DNA of 64,000 nucleotides, from assembly GCF_000241345.1 (NCBI RefSeq), contig NZ_BAED01000034.1:62001-126000 (forward strand). Reading direction: 5' to 3'. Made by a program: the position numbers and the translations under genes. Under the pieces are notes generated by a model. That model had not been told where the DNA came from and searched no databases. It saw nothing but the letters and a program-made list of their open reading frames with translations. Below are positions 41,384 to 49,658 of the stretch, one piece after another (within the stretch, counting starts at the first letter, position 1; each line of letters opens with the position of its first letter). The stretch comes from Gordonia amarae NBRC 15530 (GTDB lineage: Bacteria > Actinomycetota > Actinomycetes > Mycobacteriales > Mycobacteriaceae).

Positions 41384-42334
41384 TCAGTCCTCCGCAAGCC
41401 GTTTGACCAGCCACTCGCGCAGCTCCGGACCATAGTCGTCGCGGTCGAGCGCGAAATCGACGGCGGCCTTCAGGTAGCCGCCGGGATTGCCCAGGTCGTG
41501 CCGGGTTCCGTGATGCACCACCACATGCACCGGCTCGCCCTCGGCGATCAGCAGCGCGATCGCGTCGGTGAGCTGCAGTTCCCCGCCTGCACCCGGGGTG
41601 ATGCGGCGCAGGGCGTCGAAGATCTTGCGGTCGAGGATGTAGCGGCCGGCCGCGGCGAGATTGGACGGTGCGTCCGCCGGTTTGGGCTTTTCCACCATGC
41701 CCTTGAGGCGCATGACGTTGGGGTTGTTGGCGTCGGGCAGTTCCTCGACGTCGAACACACCGTAGGCGCTGATGTGGTCCTGCGGGACCTCGATGGCGCA
41801 CAGCACCGAACCACCGCGGCGTGCGCGGGTGCGGGCCATCACCTCGAGGACACCGCCCGGAAGTACCAGGTCGTCGGGCAGGAGCACGGCGATGGCGTCC
41901 TCGTCGTCGTCGAGGTATTGCTCGACGCAGCCGACCGCGTGCCCGAGGCCCAGCGGTTTGTCCTGCACCACAGAGGCCACCTCCAGCAGCGACGGTGCCT
42001 TGCGCACCTTGGCCAGCATCGCGGCCTTGCCTCGCTTGGACAGGGTGTTCTCCAGGACGAGGTCCTCGACGAAGTGCGCGACCACGCCGTCCTTGCCGGG
42101 CGAGGTGACGATCAGGAGACGTTCGGCGCCGGCCGACTTGGCCTCCTCGGCGACGAGTTCGATGCCCGGGGTGTCGACGACCGGCAGCAATTCCTTGGGC
42201 ACCGTCTTGGTGGCGGGCAGGAACCGGGTGCCCAGACCCGCCGCGGGAACGACCGCGGTACGCGGGATCGGTGGCGTGTTGGGAACCGTCTCGTATTCGG
42301 CGGACAGATCCGCGTGGGTGCTCGTTGGTGCCAT
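41384..42334 (-). CDS. galU: UTP--glucose-1-phosphate uridylyltransferase
   Basis: 316-residue cytosolic enzyme making UDP-glucose for envelope polysaccharides and trehalose. Nucleotide-binding motif VVPAAGLGTRFLPATKTVPK, then ELLPVVDTPGIELVAEEAKS, AVLLPDDLVL, GMVEKPKPADAPSN and the C-terminal GTRHDLGNPGGYLKA are all intact. The order galU-moeA-rimJ-glpR with the divergent cyclo-ligase gene is conserved in mycobacteria. Confidence 0.95.
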   Translation of the reverse strand: MAPTSTHADLSAEYETVPNTPPIPRTAVVPAAGLGTRFLPATKTVPKELLPVVDTPGIELVAEEAKSAGAERLLIVTSPGKDGVVAHFVEDLVLENTLSKRGKAAMLAKVRKAPSLLEVASVVQDKPLGLGHAVGCVEQYLDDDEDAIAVLLPDDLVLPGGVLEVMARTRARRGGSVLCAIEVPQDHISAYGVFDVEELPDANNPNVMRLKGMVEKPKPADAPSNLAAAGRYILDRKIFDALRRITPGAGGELQLTDAIALLIAEGEPVHVVVHHGTRHDLGNPGGYLKAAVDFALDRDDYGPELREWLVKRLAED

Positions 42335-42450
42335 GGATCCACCCTAGGCTGTGACAGGGGCCGATGCCGCGTGTGAGCGGAGGACATCACACCTTCGCAG
42401 ACACCGCACAGCGGACGCACAAGCAGCACATCCGAACAGGAGAGAACGCC

Positions 42451-43053
42451 GTGACCCGCACAAAAGACGAGGTCCGCGCGGCCGTCCGGGCAACACGCCG
42501 GGCGCGGCCCGACGCGGAGCGTGAGCAGGCCGCCAAGGATCTGGCCGAGTGGATGACGTGCGCGCCGTTCCGGCTCGAATACGACGTGGTGGCCGCCGCC
42601 TACGTGCCCGCGGGCACCGAGCCGGGGTCACGGGCGATGCTCGACGCGCTGGCCGGGCAGGGTGTCAGGGTGCTGGTGCCGGTGGTGCCGCCCGGTCCGC
42701 CCGGCCCGCTCGACTGGGCGCGCTATGACACCGCGGACACGCTCTCGGCCGCCCGCTTCGGCCTGCACGAACCCGGCGGCGACAGACTCGGTGTCGGCGC
42801 CGTCGAACGGGCGTCGGTGGTGTTCCTGCCCGCGATGGCCGCCTCCCGCACCGGGGTGCGGCTGGGACGCGGTGCGGGCTATTACGACCGGTCCGTCGGG
42901 GCGGCGGTCGCCGGCCCAGCGCGGGCGGAACTGGTCGCGGTCGTCTTCGACGACGAACTGTTCGACGACCTGCCCGCCGATCCGCACGATGTGCCGGTCG
43001 ACTGGGTGCTGACCCCCGGCGGCGGATTCCTCCGCTGCGAACCGGGAGCCTAG
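42451..43053 (+). CDS. 5-formyltetrahydrofolate cyclo-ligase
   Basis: 200 residues. It converts 5-formyl-THF to 5,10-methenyl-THF with ATP. Motifs are the basic N-terminus (TRTKDEVRAAVRATRRARPD), VAAAYVPAGTEPG near the substrate site, and the family signature RLGRGAGYYDR. It starts at GTG behind an AGGAGAGA site and is divergent from galU, as in Rv0992c. Its TAG stop and the stop of the convergent fmdB gene lie in the same CTAG tetranucleotide (43050-43053). Confidence 0.92.
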   Translation: MTRTKDEVRAAVRATRRARPDAEREQAAKDLAEWMTCAPFRLEYDVVAAAYVPAGTEPGSRAMLDALAGQGVRVLVPVVPPGPPGPLDWARYDTADTLSAARFGLHEPGGDRLGVGAVERASVVFLPAMAASRTGVRLGRGAGYYDRSVGAAVAGPARAELVAVVFDDELFDDLPADPHDVPVDWVLTPGGGFLRCEPGA

Positions 43054-43394
43054 GCGGACGCGCCTGCGGTGCTCTTGGTGGTCGTAGCGGAAGAGCTCGA
43101 GGAGGAACTGCTTGAGGACGATTCGGACGACTTCGAGGACGAGGATTCCGACGACTTCGAGGACGAGGTGCCGACCGACGACTCCGAACTCGACGCGGAC
43201 TCCGAGGCGGTGGAGCCCGACCGGGAGTCGGTGCGGTAGAAGCCGCTGCCCTTGAAGACGATGCCGACGGAGTTGAACAGCTTGCGCAGGCGGCCCGTGC
43301 ACTCGGGGCATTCGGTCAGCGAGTCGTCCGAGAACGACTGGACGATGTCGAACTTGTTGTCGCATTCCGTGCACGCATATGAATAGGTGGGCAC
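43050..43394 (-). CDS. FmdB-type zinc-ribbon protein with Ser-rich tail (Ruc-like)
   Basis: 114 residues. An N-terminal zinc ribbon (PTYSYACTECDNKFD and LTECPECTGRLRKLF, two CxxC knuckles) is followed by FKGSGFYRTD and a disordered C-terminal tail of almost only Ser, Glu, Lys and Thr. Position and layout match M. tuberculosis Rv0991c (Ruc), a redox-switched chaperone whose zinc cysteines sense oxidation. The GTG start is preceded by a GGAGG site. Confidence 0.88.
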   Translation of the reverse strand: MPTYSYACTECDNKFDIVQSFSDDSLTECPECTGRLRKLFNSVGIVFKGSGFYRTDSRSGSTASESASSSESSVGTSSSKSSESSSSKSSESSSSSSSSSSSATTTKSTAGASA

Positions 43395-43499
43395 CAAAAC
43401 CTCCGAAGATGAGAACCTGCCGACGCGTATTCTAACCGAAACTGGCACTCACTCATTCCGAGTGCCAACCGTCCGGGACGTACATCGCCGTCACAGGCG

Positions 43500-44843
43500 T
43501 CAATCGCCCCGCTGGTACACGTCGGGAATGCCGTCGCCGTCCGCATCGATGCTCTCGACCCGGGCCGCCTCCCGGTAACCGAGTTCGCGCATCCGCAGCA
43601 CCGCCGCCGCGACCAGCGCCGCACCGACCGACCCCAGCAGAACTCCCACCTTGGCGTGTTCGACCGCCTGGTGGTCGCCGGGAAACGCCAGCTCGGTGAT
43701 CAGCAACGACACCGTGAAACCGATGCCGCCGAGGATGCCGATCCCGCACACGTCGGGCCAACGCAACCCGTCGTCGAGCGAGGCCCTCGTGAACCTCGCC
43801 AGCAGCGCGGTCGCGGACACGATGCCGACCGCCTTGCCCACCAGCAGCCCGAACAGCACGCCGAGGGTCACCGGGTCGGTCAGGGCTGCGCGGATCCCGG
43901 ACAGTCCCCCGAAGGTGACGCCCGCGGCGCAGAACGCGAACACCGGAACGGCGATACCCGCCGACAGCGGCCGCAGCCGGTGTTCGAAGTGGTCGGCCAT
44001 GCAGAAGTCCCCGCCGCCGGCATCGGTCCGGCGGATGACCGGCACGGTGAAGCCGAGCAGCACACCGGCAACCGTCGCGTGGATGCCCGAGGCATGGATC
44101 AGCGCCCACGTGCACAGCCCCAGAGGCACGAGCAGCCACCACGACCGGAGCCCGCGCCGCACCGCGGCCGCGAACAGCGCGAGCGGGATCAGGGCCAGAC
44201 ACAGCGCGCCGAAGTCGAGTCCGGAGGCGTAGAAGACCGCGATGACGACGATCGCGAGCAGGTCGTCGACCACGGCGAGCGTGAGCAAGAAGGTCCGCAG
44301 CACCGACGGCAGCTGGCTGCCGATGACCGCGAGCACGGCCACCGCGAAGGCGATGTCGGTGGCCGTGGGGATCGCCCACCCGCGCAGCGTGTCCGCCCCG
44401 GTGAGCGCGTTGATGAGCACATAGATGACAGCGGGGACGACCATGCCGCCCACCGCGGCGACCACCGGAAGCGCCGCACGGGCCGGATCACGCAGGTCGC
44501 CCGCGACGAACTCACGTTTGAGTTCGAGCCCGACAACGAAGAAGAACAGCGCCAGCAGACCGTCGGCGGCCCATTGGGCGACCGTCAGGTCCAGGTGCAA
44601 CGCGACCGGGCCCACGGACGCCGCCATCAACCGGTGGTATCCGTCCTGAGCGGGGGTGTTGGCCAGCACCACCGCTGCCAGCGCGGCCACCAGCACCAGC
44701 ATGCCGCCGACCGTCTCGCGGCGGAGGATCGCGGCCACCCGGCCTGACTCGGGCCACGTTCCGCGCCGGAACAAGGCCCGGCCGCGTCCGTTACCGGCCT
44801 CCGTGCTGTTGCGCTCTGGATGGTGATTCGGGTCTGGGTGCAC
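43500..44843 (-). CDS. nhaA: Na+/H+ antiporter NhaA family
   Basis: 447 residues with about 12 membrane segments. NhaA motifs are FFFVVGLELKREFVAGDL, PTATDIAFAVAVLAV with TATDIAFA, and FLLTLAVVDDLLAIVVIAVF with the two ion-binding Asp residues. IGILGGIGFTVSLLITELAF is near the end. The C-terminus carries DADGDGIPDVY, an EF-hand-like calcium loop unusual for NhaA. The GTG start at 44843 (preceded by GGGAG) is preferred over ATG 44903. It interrupts the fmdB-SAF-mscL order known from mycobacteria. Confidence 0.9.
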   Translation of the reverse strand: MHPDPNHHPERNSTEAGNGRGRALFRRGTWPESGRVAAILRRETVGGMLVLVAALAAVVLANTPAQDGYHRLMAASVGPVALHLDLTVAQWAADGLLALFFFVVGLELKREFVAGDLRDPARAALPVVAAVGGMVVPAVIYVLINALTGADTLRGWAIPTATDIAFAVAVLAVIGSQLPSVLRTFLLTLAVVDDLLAIVVIAVFYASGLDFGALCLALIPLALFAAAVRRGLRSWWLLVPLGLCTWALIHASGIHATVAGVLLGFTVPVIRRTDAGGGDFCMADHFEHRLRPLSAGIAVPVFAFCAAGVTFGGLSGIRAALTDPVTLGVLFGLLVGKAVGIVSATALLARFTRASLDDGLRWPDVCGIGILGGIGFTVSLLITELAFPGDHQAVEHAKVGVLLGSVGAALVAAAVLRMRELGYREAARVESIDADGDGIPDVYQRGD

Positions 44844-45068
44844 GGCGTTGCTCCCGCCTTTCCGGTCGGTTCCACTGCTGCGCGGAGCGCGCTGCGCGGC
44901 CACTCGCCGACCAGACTTCCCGGCACACCGGGGCGGAACATTACGGCCCCGGGTCTCGCGGCGCCACTCGCCGCGCCCGTGTCAACCCCGATTTCCCCAG
45001 GTCACAACGTTGTCCACAGATTGGCCGCGCGGGCCGGATCCGGCGTTCTCCGCCCTTAGCGTGATCTC

Positions 45069-45731
45069 ATGCCCCTGCCGCGCCGCGATCAGCTCGCTCC
45101 CCGATTCGTCGACCGCATCCGTCACCTCGCCCGCCCGTCGTGGACGCGATCGGTCATCGTGCGCCGGGTCGCCTCGGTCGTCCTGGTGGTGACCGCGGTC
45201 GGGGTCGGCATGACCGGGCAGGCCGACGAGACCGACCGGGCGGTGGTGGTCGCCGCCCGCGAACTGCATCCCGGCGTCCGGCTGTCGGCCGCGGATGTGT
45301 CCGTGAGCCGCGTTCCCGGCGCACTGGTCCCCGACGGCGCGCTGCGCCTGTCGGCGGACGGGTTGGGCCGGACCGTGGTGTCCCATGTGCGCCCCGGCGA
45401 GATCCTGACCGACGCCCGCGTGCTCAGCACCCGGCTGCCACGGCAGCTGACCGGACGGCCGACGGCGAGGCTCGTTCCGGTGCGTCCCGCCGACGCGTCG
45501 GTCGGTTCGATCCTGCGGGAGGGCGATGTCGTCGACGTGCTGTCGCCGGATTCGGTGGTGCTGGCGCGCGGGGCGATCGTGGCGCTCACCGCCGGTGTCC
45601 CGCCCACCTCCGGTCCGCTGTCGGGGGCCGGTTCCGCATCGGCTCCGATCCTGCTGGCCATGGACGAGCAGGCGGCGCACCGGGTCGCGGCGGTGGGTCT
45701 GGATTCGGCACTGGCGCTCGTCCTTCACTGA
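45069..45731 (+). CDS. SAF-domain protein (Flp pilus CpaB/RcpC-like)
   Basis: 220 residues. One N-terminal membrane helix (about 35-55) precedes a SAF domain of the CpaB type (VVVAARELHPGVRLSAADVS, GLGRTVVSHVRPGEILTDAR, RLVPVRPADASVGSILREGD, VDVLSPDSVVLARGAIVAL). Such proteins are membrane-anchored and extracytoplasmic. In Flp systems they assist pilus assembly, but no other pilus genes lie here. Position corresponds to Rv0990c-type proteins in mycobacteria. Confidence 0.85.
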   Translation: MPLPRRDQLAPRFVDRIRHLARPSWTRSVIVRRVASVVLVVTAVGVGMTGQADETDRAVVVAARELHPGVRLSAADVSVSRVPGALVPDGALRLSADGLGRTVVSHVRPGEILTDARVLSTRLPRQLTGRPTARLVPVRPADASVGSILREGDVVDVLSPDSVVLARGAIVALTAGVPPTSGPLSGAGSASAPILLAMDEQAAHRVAAVGLDSALALVLH

Positions 45732-46046
45732 CCGGGTGATCTCAATCACATTCGATGACCGGTGGCGCATACCGGAAATCCGCAGGCCAGACGCTCGTAC
45801 TTCTTCCAGACCAGGCGCATCTTCACCAGCGGCAATATGGGCATTCGGATAGCGAAAAGGATCGACACGCGCCGAGACCCGATGAAACTACTTTCACTCG
45901 TTTATCATCCTGGATAGGCTTCACCGGAGTGCGCTCCCGTCACGAGGGTCCCGACACAAGGGTTGCAGTGACCTCACGGACCGACCGTACTGACGTACCA
46001 CTGACAGAAGTAGTGACGAGCAGGTATCGACCACGAGAGGACCACC
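45732..46046. other. 315-bp intergenic region before mscL
   Basis: No ORF, RNA fold or strong palindrome is supported here. Composition is slightly less GC-rich, as expected for the mscL promoter and leader, but no clear -35/-10 pair can be named. Confidence 0.5.
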
Positions 46047-46961
46047 GTGCTCAAGGGATTCAAGGAATTCATACTCAGAGGCAATGTGGTCGAGCTGGCG
46101 ACCGCAGTGATCATCGGCGGTGCATTCACCGCGATCGTCACCGCCTTCACATCCAGCATCATCGAACCGCTGTTCGCCGCGATCCCCACCGGGGACTGTG
46201 ACGGTGCCGCAGCACCGGCCGCGGAGGCCGCCGAAGGAACAGTCGCCGGACCGATCCAGAGCTGTCCGCTCGGATTCAAGATCATCAGTGATAACGAAGC
46301 CACGTTTATGGACTTCGGCGCGCTGCTGACCGCGATCATCAACTTCCTGATCATCGCCGCGGTGGTCTACTTCCTCATCATCATGCCGTACACCAAGCTC
46401 TCGCAGCTGCGGAAGAAGCCCGAAGAGGAAGAGACCCAGGACGAGGTGTCGCTGCTCACCGAGATCCGCGACCTGCTCGATCCCGACGGCAAGATCGCCG
46501 CCAAGAAGGAAGCCGAAGAGGCCGCCAAGAAGGAAGCCGAAGAGAAGGAAGCCGCGGCGAAGGCCGCCGCCGAACGCGAACTGACCGCGAGCCGGCTCGG
46601 TGGCGAACCGCCCATCCCGCCCGGCGCGACGCAGCGGTTCACCGCTCCCCCGCCCGCTCCGCAGGGCCCGCCCCCCGGTGGCGCTCCGCAGGGCCCGCCG
46701 CCGGGCGCCGCCCCGCAGGGACCGCCTCCGGGTGGACCGGGTTACGACGCACCGGGAGGGCCGCCGAGCCAGCCCCTGTACCCGAACCCTAATCCTCAGC
46801 ATTTCGGTGCTCCGTATGAGCAGCAGCCGCCCGCCGGCGGTTACCCGACGCCGCCCCCGGCACAGGGCAACTACCCGGCACCGGGCAGCTACCCCGGCCA
46901 GTTCCCGCCGGAAGGCGAGTACCCGCAGGACCCCGACGGTCCGGGCCGGCACTCCCGCTGA
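46047..46961 (+). CDS. mscL: large-conductance mechanosensitive channel with long Pro/Gly-rich tail
   Basis: 304 residues, about twice the usual MscL length. The channel core occupies residues 1-150: MLKGFKEFILRGNVVELATA, TM1 (15-43), a periplasmic loop, TM2 (88-115) and a cytoplasmic helix bundle (LSQLRKKPEEEETQDEVSLL). The loop has two cysteines (51 and 73) that may form a disulfide, plus an Ala-rich insertion. After a Lys/Glu/Ala coil the tail (about 195-304) is Pro/Gly/Gln/Tyr-rich with GPPPGGAPQ repeats. It opens under hypo-osmotic shock. The start is GTG. Confidence 0.92.
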   Translation: MLKGFKEFILRGNVVELATAVIIGGAFTAIVTAFTSSIIEPLFAAIPTGDCDGAAAPAAEAAEGTVAGPIQSCPLGFKIISDNEATFMDFGALLTAIINFLIIAAVVYFLIIMPYTKLSQLRKKPEEEETQDEVSLLTEIRDLLDPDGKIAAKKEAEEAAKKEAEEKEAAAKAAAERELTASRLGGEPPIPPGATQRFTAPPPAPQGPPPGGAPQGPPPGAAPQGPPPGGPGYDAPGGPPSQPLYPNPNPQHFGAPYEQQPPAGGYPTPPPAQGNYPAPGSYPGQFPPEGEYPQDPDGPGRHSR

Positions 46962-46969
46962 CAACTGAA

Positions 46970-47015
46970 ATACAAAAATGGCTGCCACGGAACCTCCGTG
47001 GCAGCCATTTTGTAT
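46970..47015. terminator. bidirectional intrinsic terminator
   Basis: Stem ATACAAAAATGGCTGCCACG... pairs with its reverse complement through ATTTTGTAT, with a 3-nt loop and one bulge in the A/T run. A-rich on one side and T-rich on the other, it can end both mscL and the convergent hydrolase gene. Confidence 0.88.
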
Positions 47016-47027
47016 TGCTCGTCGCGC

Positions 47028-48173
47028 TCAGGCCGGCGGTGGCGACGGCCGGCCGAGCAGGAAGTTGTCGGCGACCGCCTTGACGTCGCCGGCGAACACC
47101 GACCCGACGTGACTGCCCTGATACCAGTGCACCCGCCCGTTCCAGTGCTGGTGCAGCCGCTGCGCCGCGGTGACCGAGGTGATCCGGTCGTTGAGGGCGG
47201 CGATCACCATTCGCCGGTCCGGCTCGGCGAACGGTTCTACGCTGAGCGGATCCATGACAGCCGACACCGTGCGCACCGGTTCGCTGCTCAGCAGGTCGGC
47301 CATCAGCTTGCCCCGGATCCCGCCGCGGGCCATGTGGTGGGTGAGGGTGCGGTGCATGTCGAGCATCGGGACCGTCGCCAGCACCGATGTCACCCGCGGA
47401 TCGAGCGACGCCACGAGAGCGGCGATCGGACCGCCGAGCGAGGTGCCGGCGATCGTGATGTCGATGGGGTCGTGGGTCTCGATCCAGCCGATCAGCGACC
47501 GGATCTCGGCGACCGCCCGCATCGTGATCAGCACGTTGAGGATCGGATCGAAACCCGGGTACGCCACGCCCGGCACACCGCGCGGGCCGTGCGCCGGGAG
47601 CACCGGCAGCACCATCTCGAAGTCCAGGTTGTGGTGCAGGTGCGCGGCCCGGAAGGAGAACAGGTCGTCGGGTCTGCCCTGTGCGGCGCCGTGTACCCAG
47701 ATCAGCCAGCGGCGTCGGGAGCCACCGTGGCTGAGCACCCGCGCCTGCGCCTCGTCGTCGGCACCCGGATCGAACGCCGCCACCGACGCGGGCAGCGGAT
47801 CGGCCACCCGGAAGGTGAGCTGCTCGTAGGGCGTGGCCATGAATCGGCGCGACTCACGCGAGATGATCTCCGGCGGCCCGGGATCCTCGTTGGCCCCCCG
47901 CACGCCGAGCGCGGCGAACTCGTCGGCGATGGCCGCACACCGGTCGACGTACGCGGCGATCGCGTCGTCGGGCGGGATGTCCCGGAGCACCGAGTTGATG
48001 GCGATGAAGAACTCGTCGAAGACGGTCTCGCCGACGGCTCGCGGCCCCCACCCCGACCGGGGCCTGCCGCTGCGGGTGTCGCGGATGTGTGCGATCCGGG
48101 CGCTGCGCAGCGACCGGGGCACCACCTCGGCGAACATGTAGGCCCGGCTGAACCCGGTTTCCCAGCTTTTCAA
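47028..48173 (-). CDS. alpha/beta hydrolase of the lipid-storage operon
   Basis: 381 residues. The hydrolase core is recognisable from WLIWVHGAAQGRPDDLFSFR, the nucleophile elbow AGTSLGGP (Ser in GTSLG), and a late SHVGSVF with the candidate catalytic His. It may act as a carboxylesterase or lipase. Its ATG overlaps the stop of the WS/DGAT gene by 4 bp (ATGA), placing it last in the acyltransferase-ligase-WS/DGAT operon. The arrangement resembles the Rv1425-Rv1428c region of M. tuberculosis. Confidence 0.82.
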   Translation of the reverse strand: MKSWETGFSRAYMFAEVVPRSLRSARIAHIRDTRSGRPRSGWGPRAVGETVFDEFFIAINSVLRDIPPDDAIAAYVDRCAAIADEFAALGVRGANEDPGPPEIISRESRRFMATPYEQLTFRVADPLPASVAAFDPGADDEAQARVLSHGGSRRRWLIWVHGAAQGRPDDLFSFRAAHLHHNLDFEMVLPVLPAHGPRGVPGVAYPGFDPILNVLITMRAVAEIRSLIGWIETHDPIDITIAGTSLGGPIAALVASLDPRVTSVLATVPMLDMHRTLTHHMARGGIRGKLMADLLSSEPVRTVSAVMDPLSVEPFAEPDRRMVIAALNDRITSVTAAQRLHQHWNGRVHWYQGSHVGSVFAGDVKAVADNFLLGRPSPPPA

Positions 48174-49606
48174 TGCTTTTCCTCAACCTTCCGGCCATCG
48201 GACCCGGTGCCGGCGAGCCACGCTGTGTCAAGCCAGTCACGGCGCGGACTCTCCGGCAGGCCCAGTGCCCGGGATACTTCGTTGAGCGAATCATGAACGC
48301 GCTCAAGGAAACTGTGCGGATCGGGCATCGACTCGGGAGTCGACACCAGACCCATCGTGATGCGGCCCGCGTAGCTGTACGCGGTCAGGTTCACATCGGC
48401 GGGCGCGATCGCCAGCGCAAACGACACCCAGTCGACGACCTCGATGTCGCCGACCCAGCGGGTCTTCTTCGGGCCCGGCATGTTCGCGGTGGTGATGTTG
48501 TTCATCACCCGCGGCATCCGGTGCGCCGCGAGGATCCGGAACACCGGTCCGAGCCGGCCGGTGTAGGCCGATGTCTTCTCGGTCAGTTCGAAACCGACCT
48601 GCCGGCGGTAGGCGACGGCCTCACCGCAACTGGTGGCCGTCTCCTTCACGCGCTCCACCGGATCGTCCAGGTCGGCACGCAGGTACGCTGCGGCGGTGGC
48701 GATCTCGTTACCCCAGGTCCGGGGCGAGGTGATGTCCTTGCACACCCCGAACACGCTGACCTGCGCACCCGGATCCTCACCGCGCGACAGCAGTTCGGCG
48801 CGCATCGCCCCGGCGATCACCCCGTGCAACGCACCGTTCACGGTGGTCTCGGTGGCCACCGCGATCTTCTGCACCGCGGCCAGCGGGATCTCGCCGCTGG
48901 CACAGACCCGCACCGCACCACTCGGAGTGTTGAAACTGTTGCGCGGCACCGTCAACGGCTTGGGCAGGGTGGGGGTGTTGCTCTTGATCTTTGCCGCCCG
49001 GGCGAAGCCACCGACCATCCCCGGGATTGCCCGGAACAGACGTCCCGATTCCGCGCGCGCCATCTTGCCGAGCACCCGCCGGTCGGCCGGGGCGGAGGTG
49101 GGGTCGATGGGCGCGGGTTCGATCACCCCGCCCTCCTCGGATGTGGCGCCCATGAACGTGTTGAGCGCGGCCAGGCCGTCGGCCACCGCGTGGTGGACCC
49201 GCACCACCACCGCCTGCCGGCCGCCGGTGACCCCGTGCACGAGGGTCAGCGCCCACAGCGGCCGGTGCCGGTCGAGTTGCTTGACGGCCAGTGCGGCGAG
49301 CACCGCGTCGAGTTCGGCACGGCCGCCCGGTGCGGACAGGGTGACCTCATCGAGATGGTTGCGGACGTCGAAGTCCTTGTCGCGCACCCAGAACGGACGA
49401 GCCTGATAGGCGGGCAGGCGTTCGAGATGCTGGGTGGCACGCGGGAACCTGCCCAGATACCGGGGCAGGACGTCGACGAGCTCGTCCAGGGTGACGGGCG
49501 CACCGCGGCGCGAGGTGTCGATGACCGCGATCTTGAGCGTGTGCATCGGCGTCGTGCGCGTCTCCATGTTCAGCATGAGGGCGTCGGGCCCGCTCAGCCG
49601 TTCCAT
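48170..49606 (-). CDS. WS/DGAT wax ester synthase / diacylglycerol acyltransferase
   Basis: 478 residues. The active-site motif HHAVADG (138-144, form HHxxxDG) is intact. Other family landmarks are PLWALTLVHG, PLTVPRNSFNTPSG-like LTVPRNSFN and NNITTANMPGPKKTRWVGDI. It esterifies acyl-CoA with diacylglycerol or fatty alcohols for storage lipid. The ATG at 49606 has a GGGTGGGAG site; the in-frame GTG at 49618 is an alternative. It is flanked by a fadD-type ligase upstream and a hydrolase downstream on the same strand. Confidence 0.92.
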   Translation of the reverse strand: MERLSGPDALMLNMETRTTPMHTLKIAVIDTSRRGAPVTLDELVDVLPRYLGRFPRATQHLERLPAYQARPFWVRDKDFDVRNHLDEVTLSAPGGRAELDAVLAALAVKQLDRHRPLWALTLVHGVTGGRQAVVVRVHHAVADGLAALNTFMGATSEEGGVIEPAPIDPTSAPADRRVLGKMARAESGRLFRAIPGMVGGFARAAKIKSNTPTLPKPLTVPRNSFNTPSGAVRVCASGEIPLAAVQKIAVATETTVNGALHGVIAGAMRAELLSRGEDPGAQVSVFGVCKDITSPRTWGNEIATAAAYLRADLDDPVERVKETATSCGEAVAYRRQVGFELTEKTSAYTGRLGPVFRILAAHRMPRVMNNITTANMPGPKKTRWVGDIEVVDWVSFALAIAPADVNLTAYSYAGRITMGLVSTPESMPDPHSFLERVHDSLNEVSRALGLPESPRRDWLDTAWLAGTGSDGRKVEEKH

Positions 49607-49658
49607 GTCCACTCCCACCCTGATCTCGGTGCCGGGTAATGCCGGAACTCCATTGTCG

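Noticed and set aside
43050..43200. Repetitive Ser codons in fmdB as a tandem repeat or CRISPR-like array
   Set aside because: Simple codon repetition in a disordered protein tail, with no spacers.
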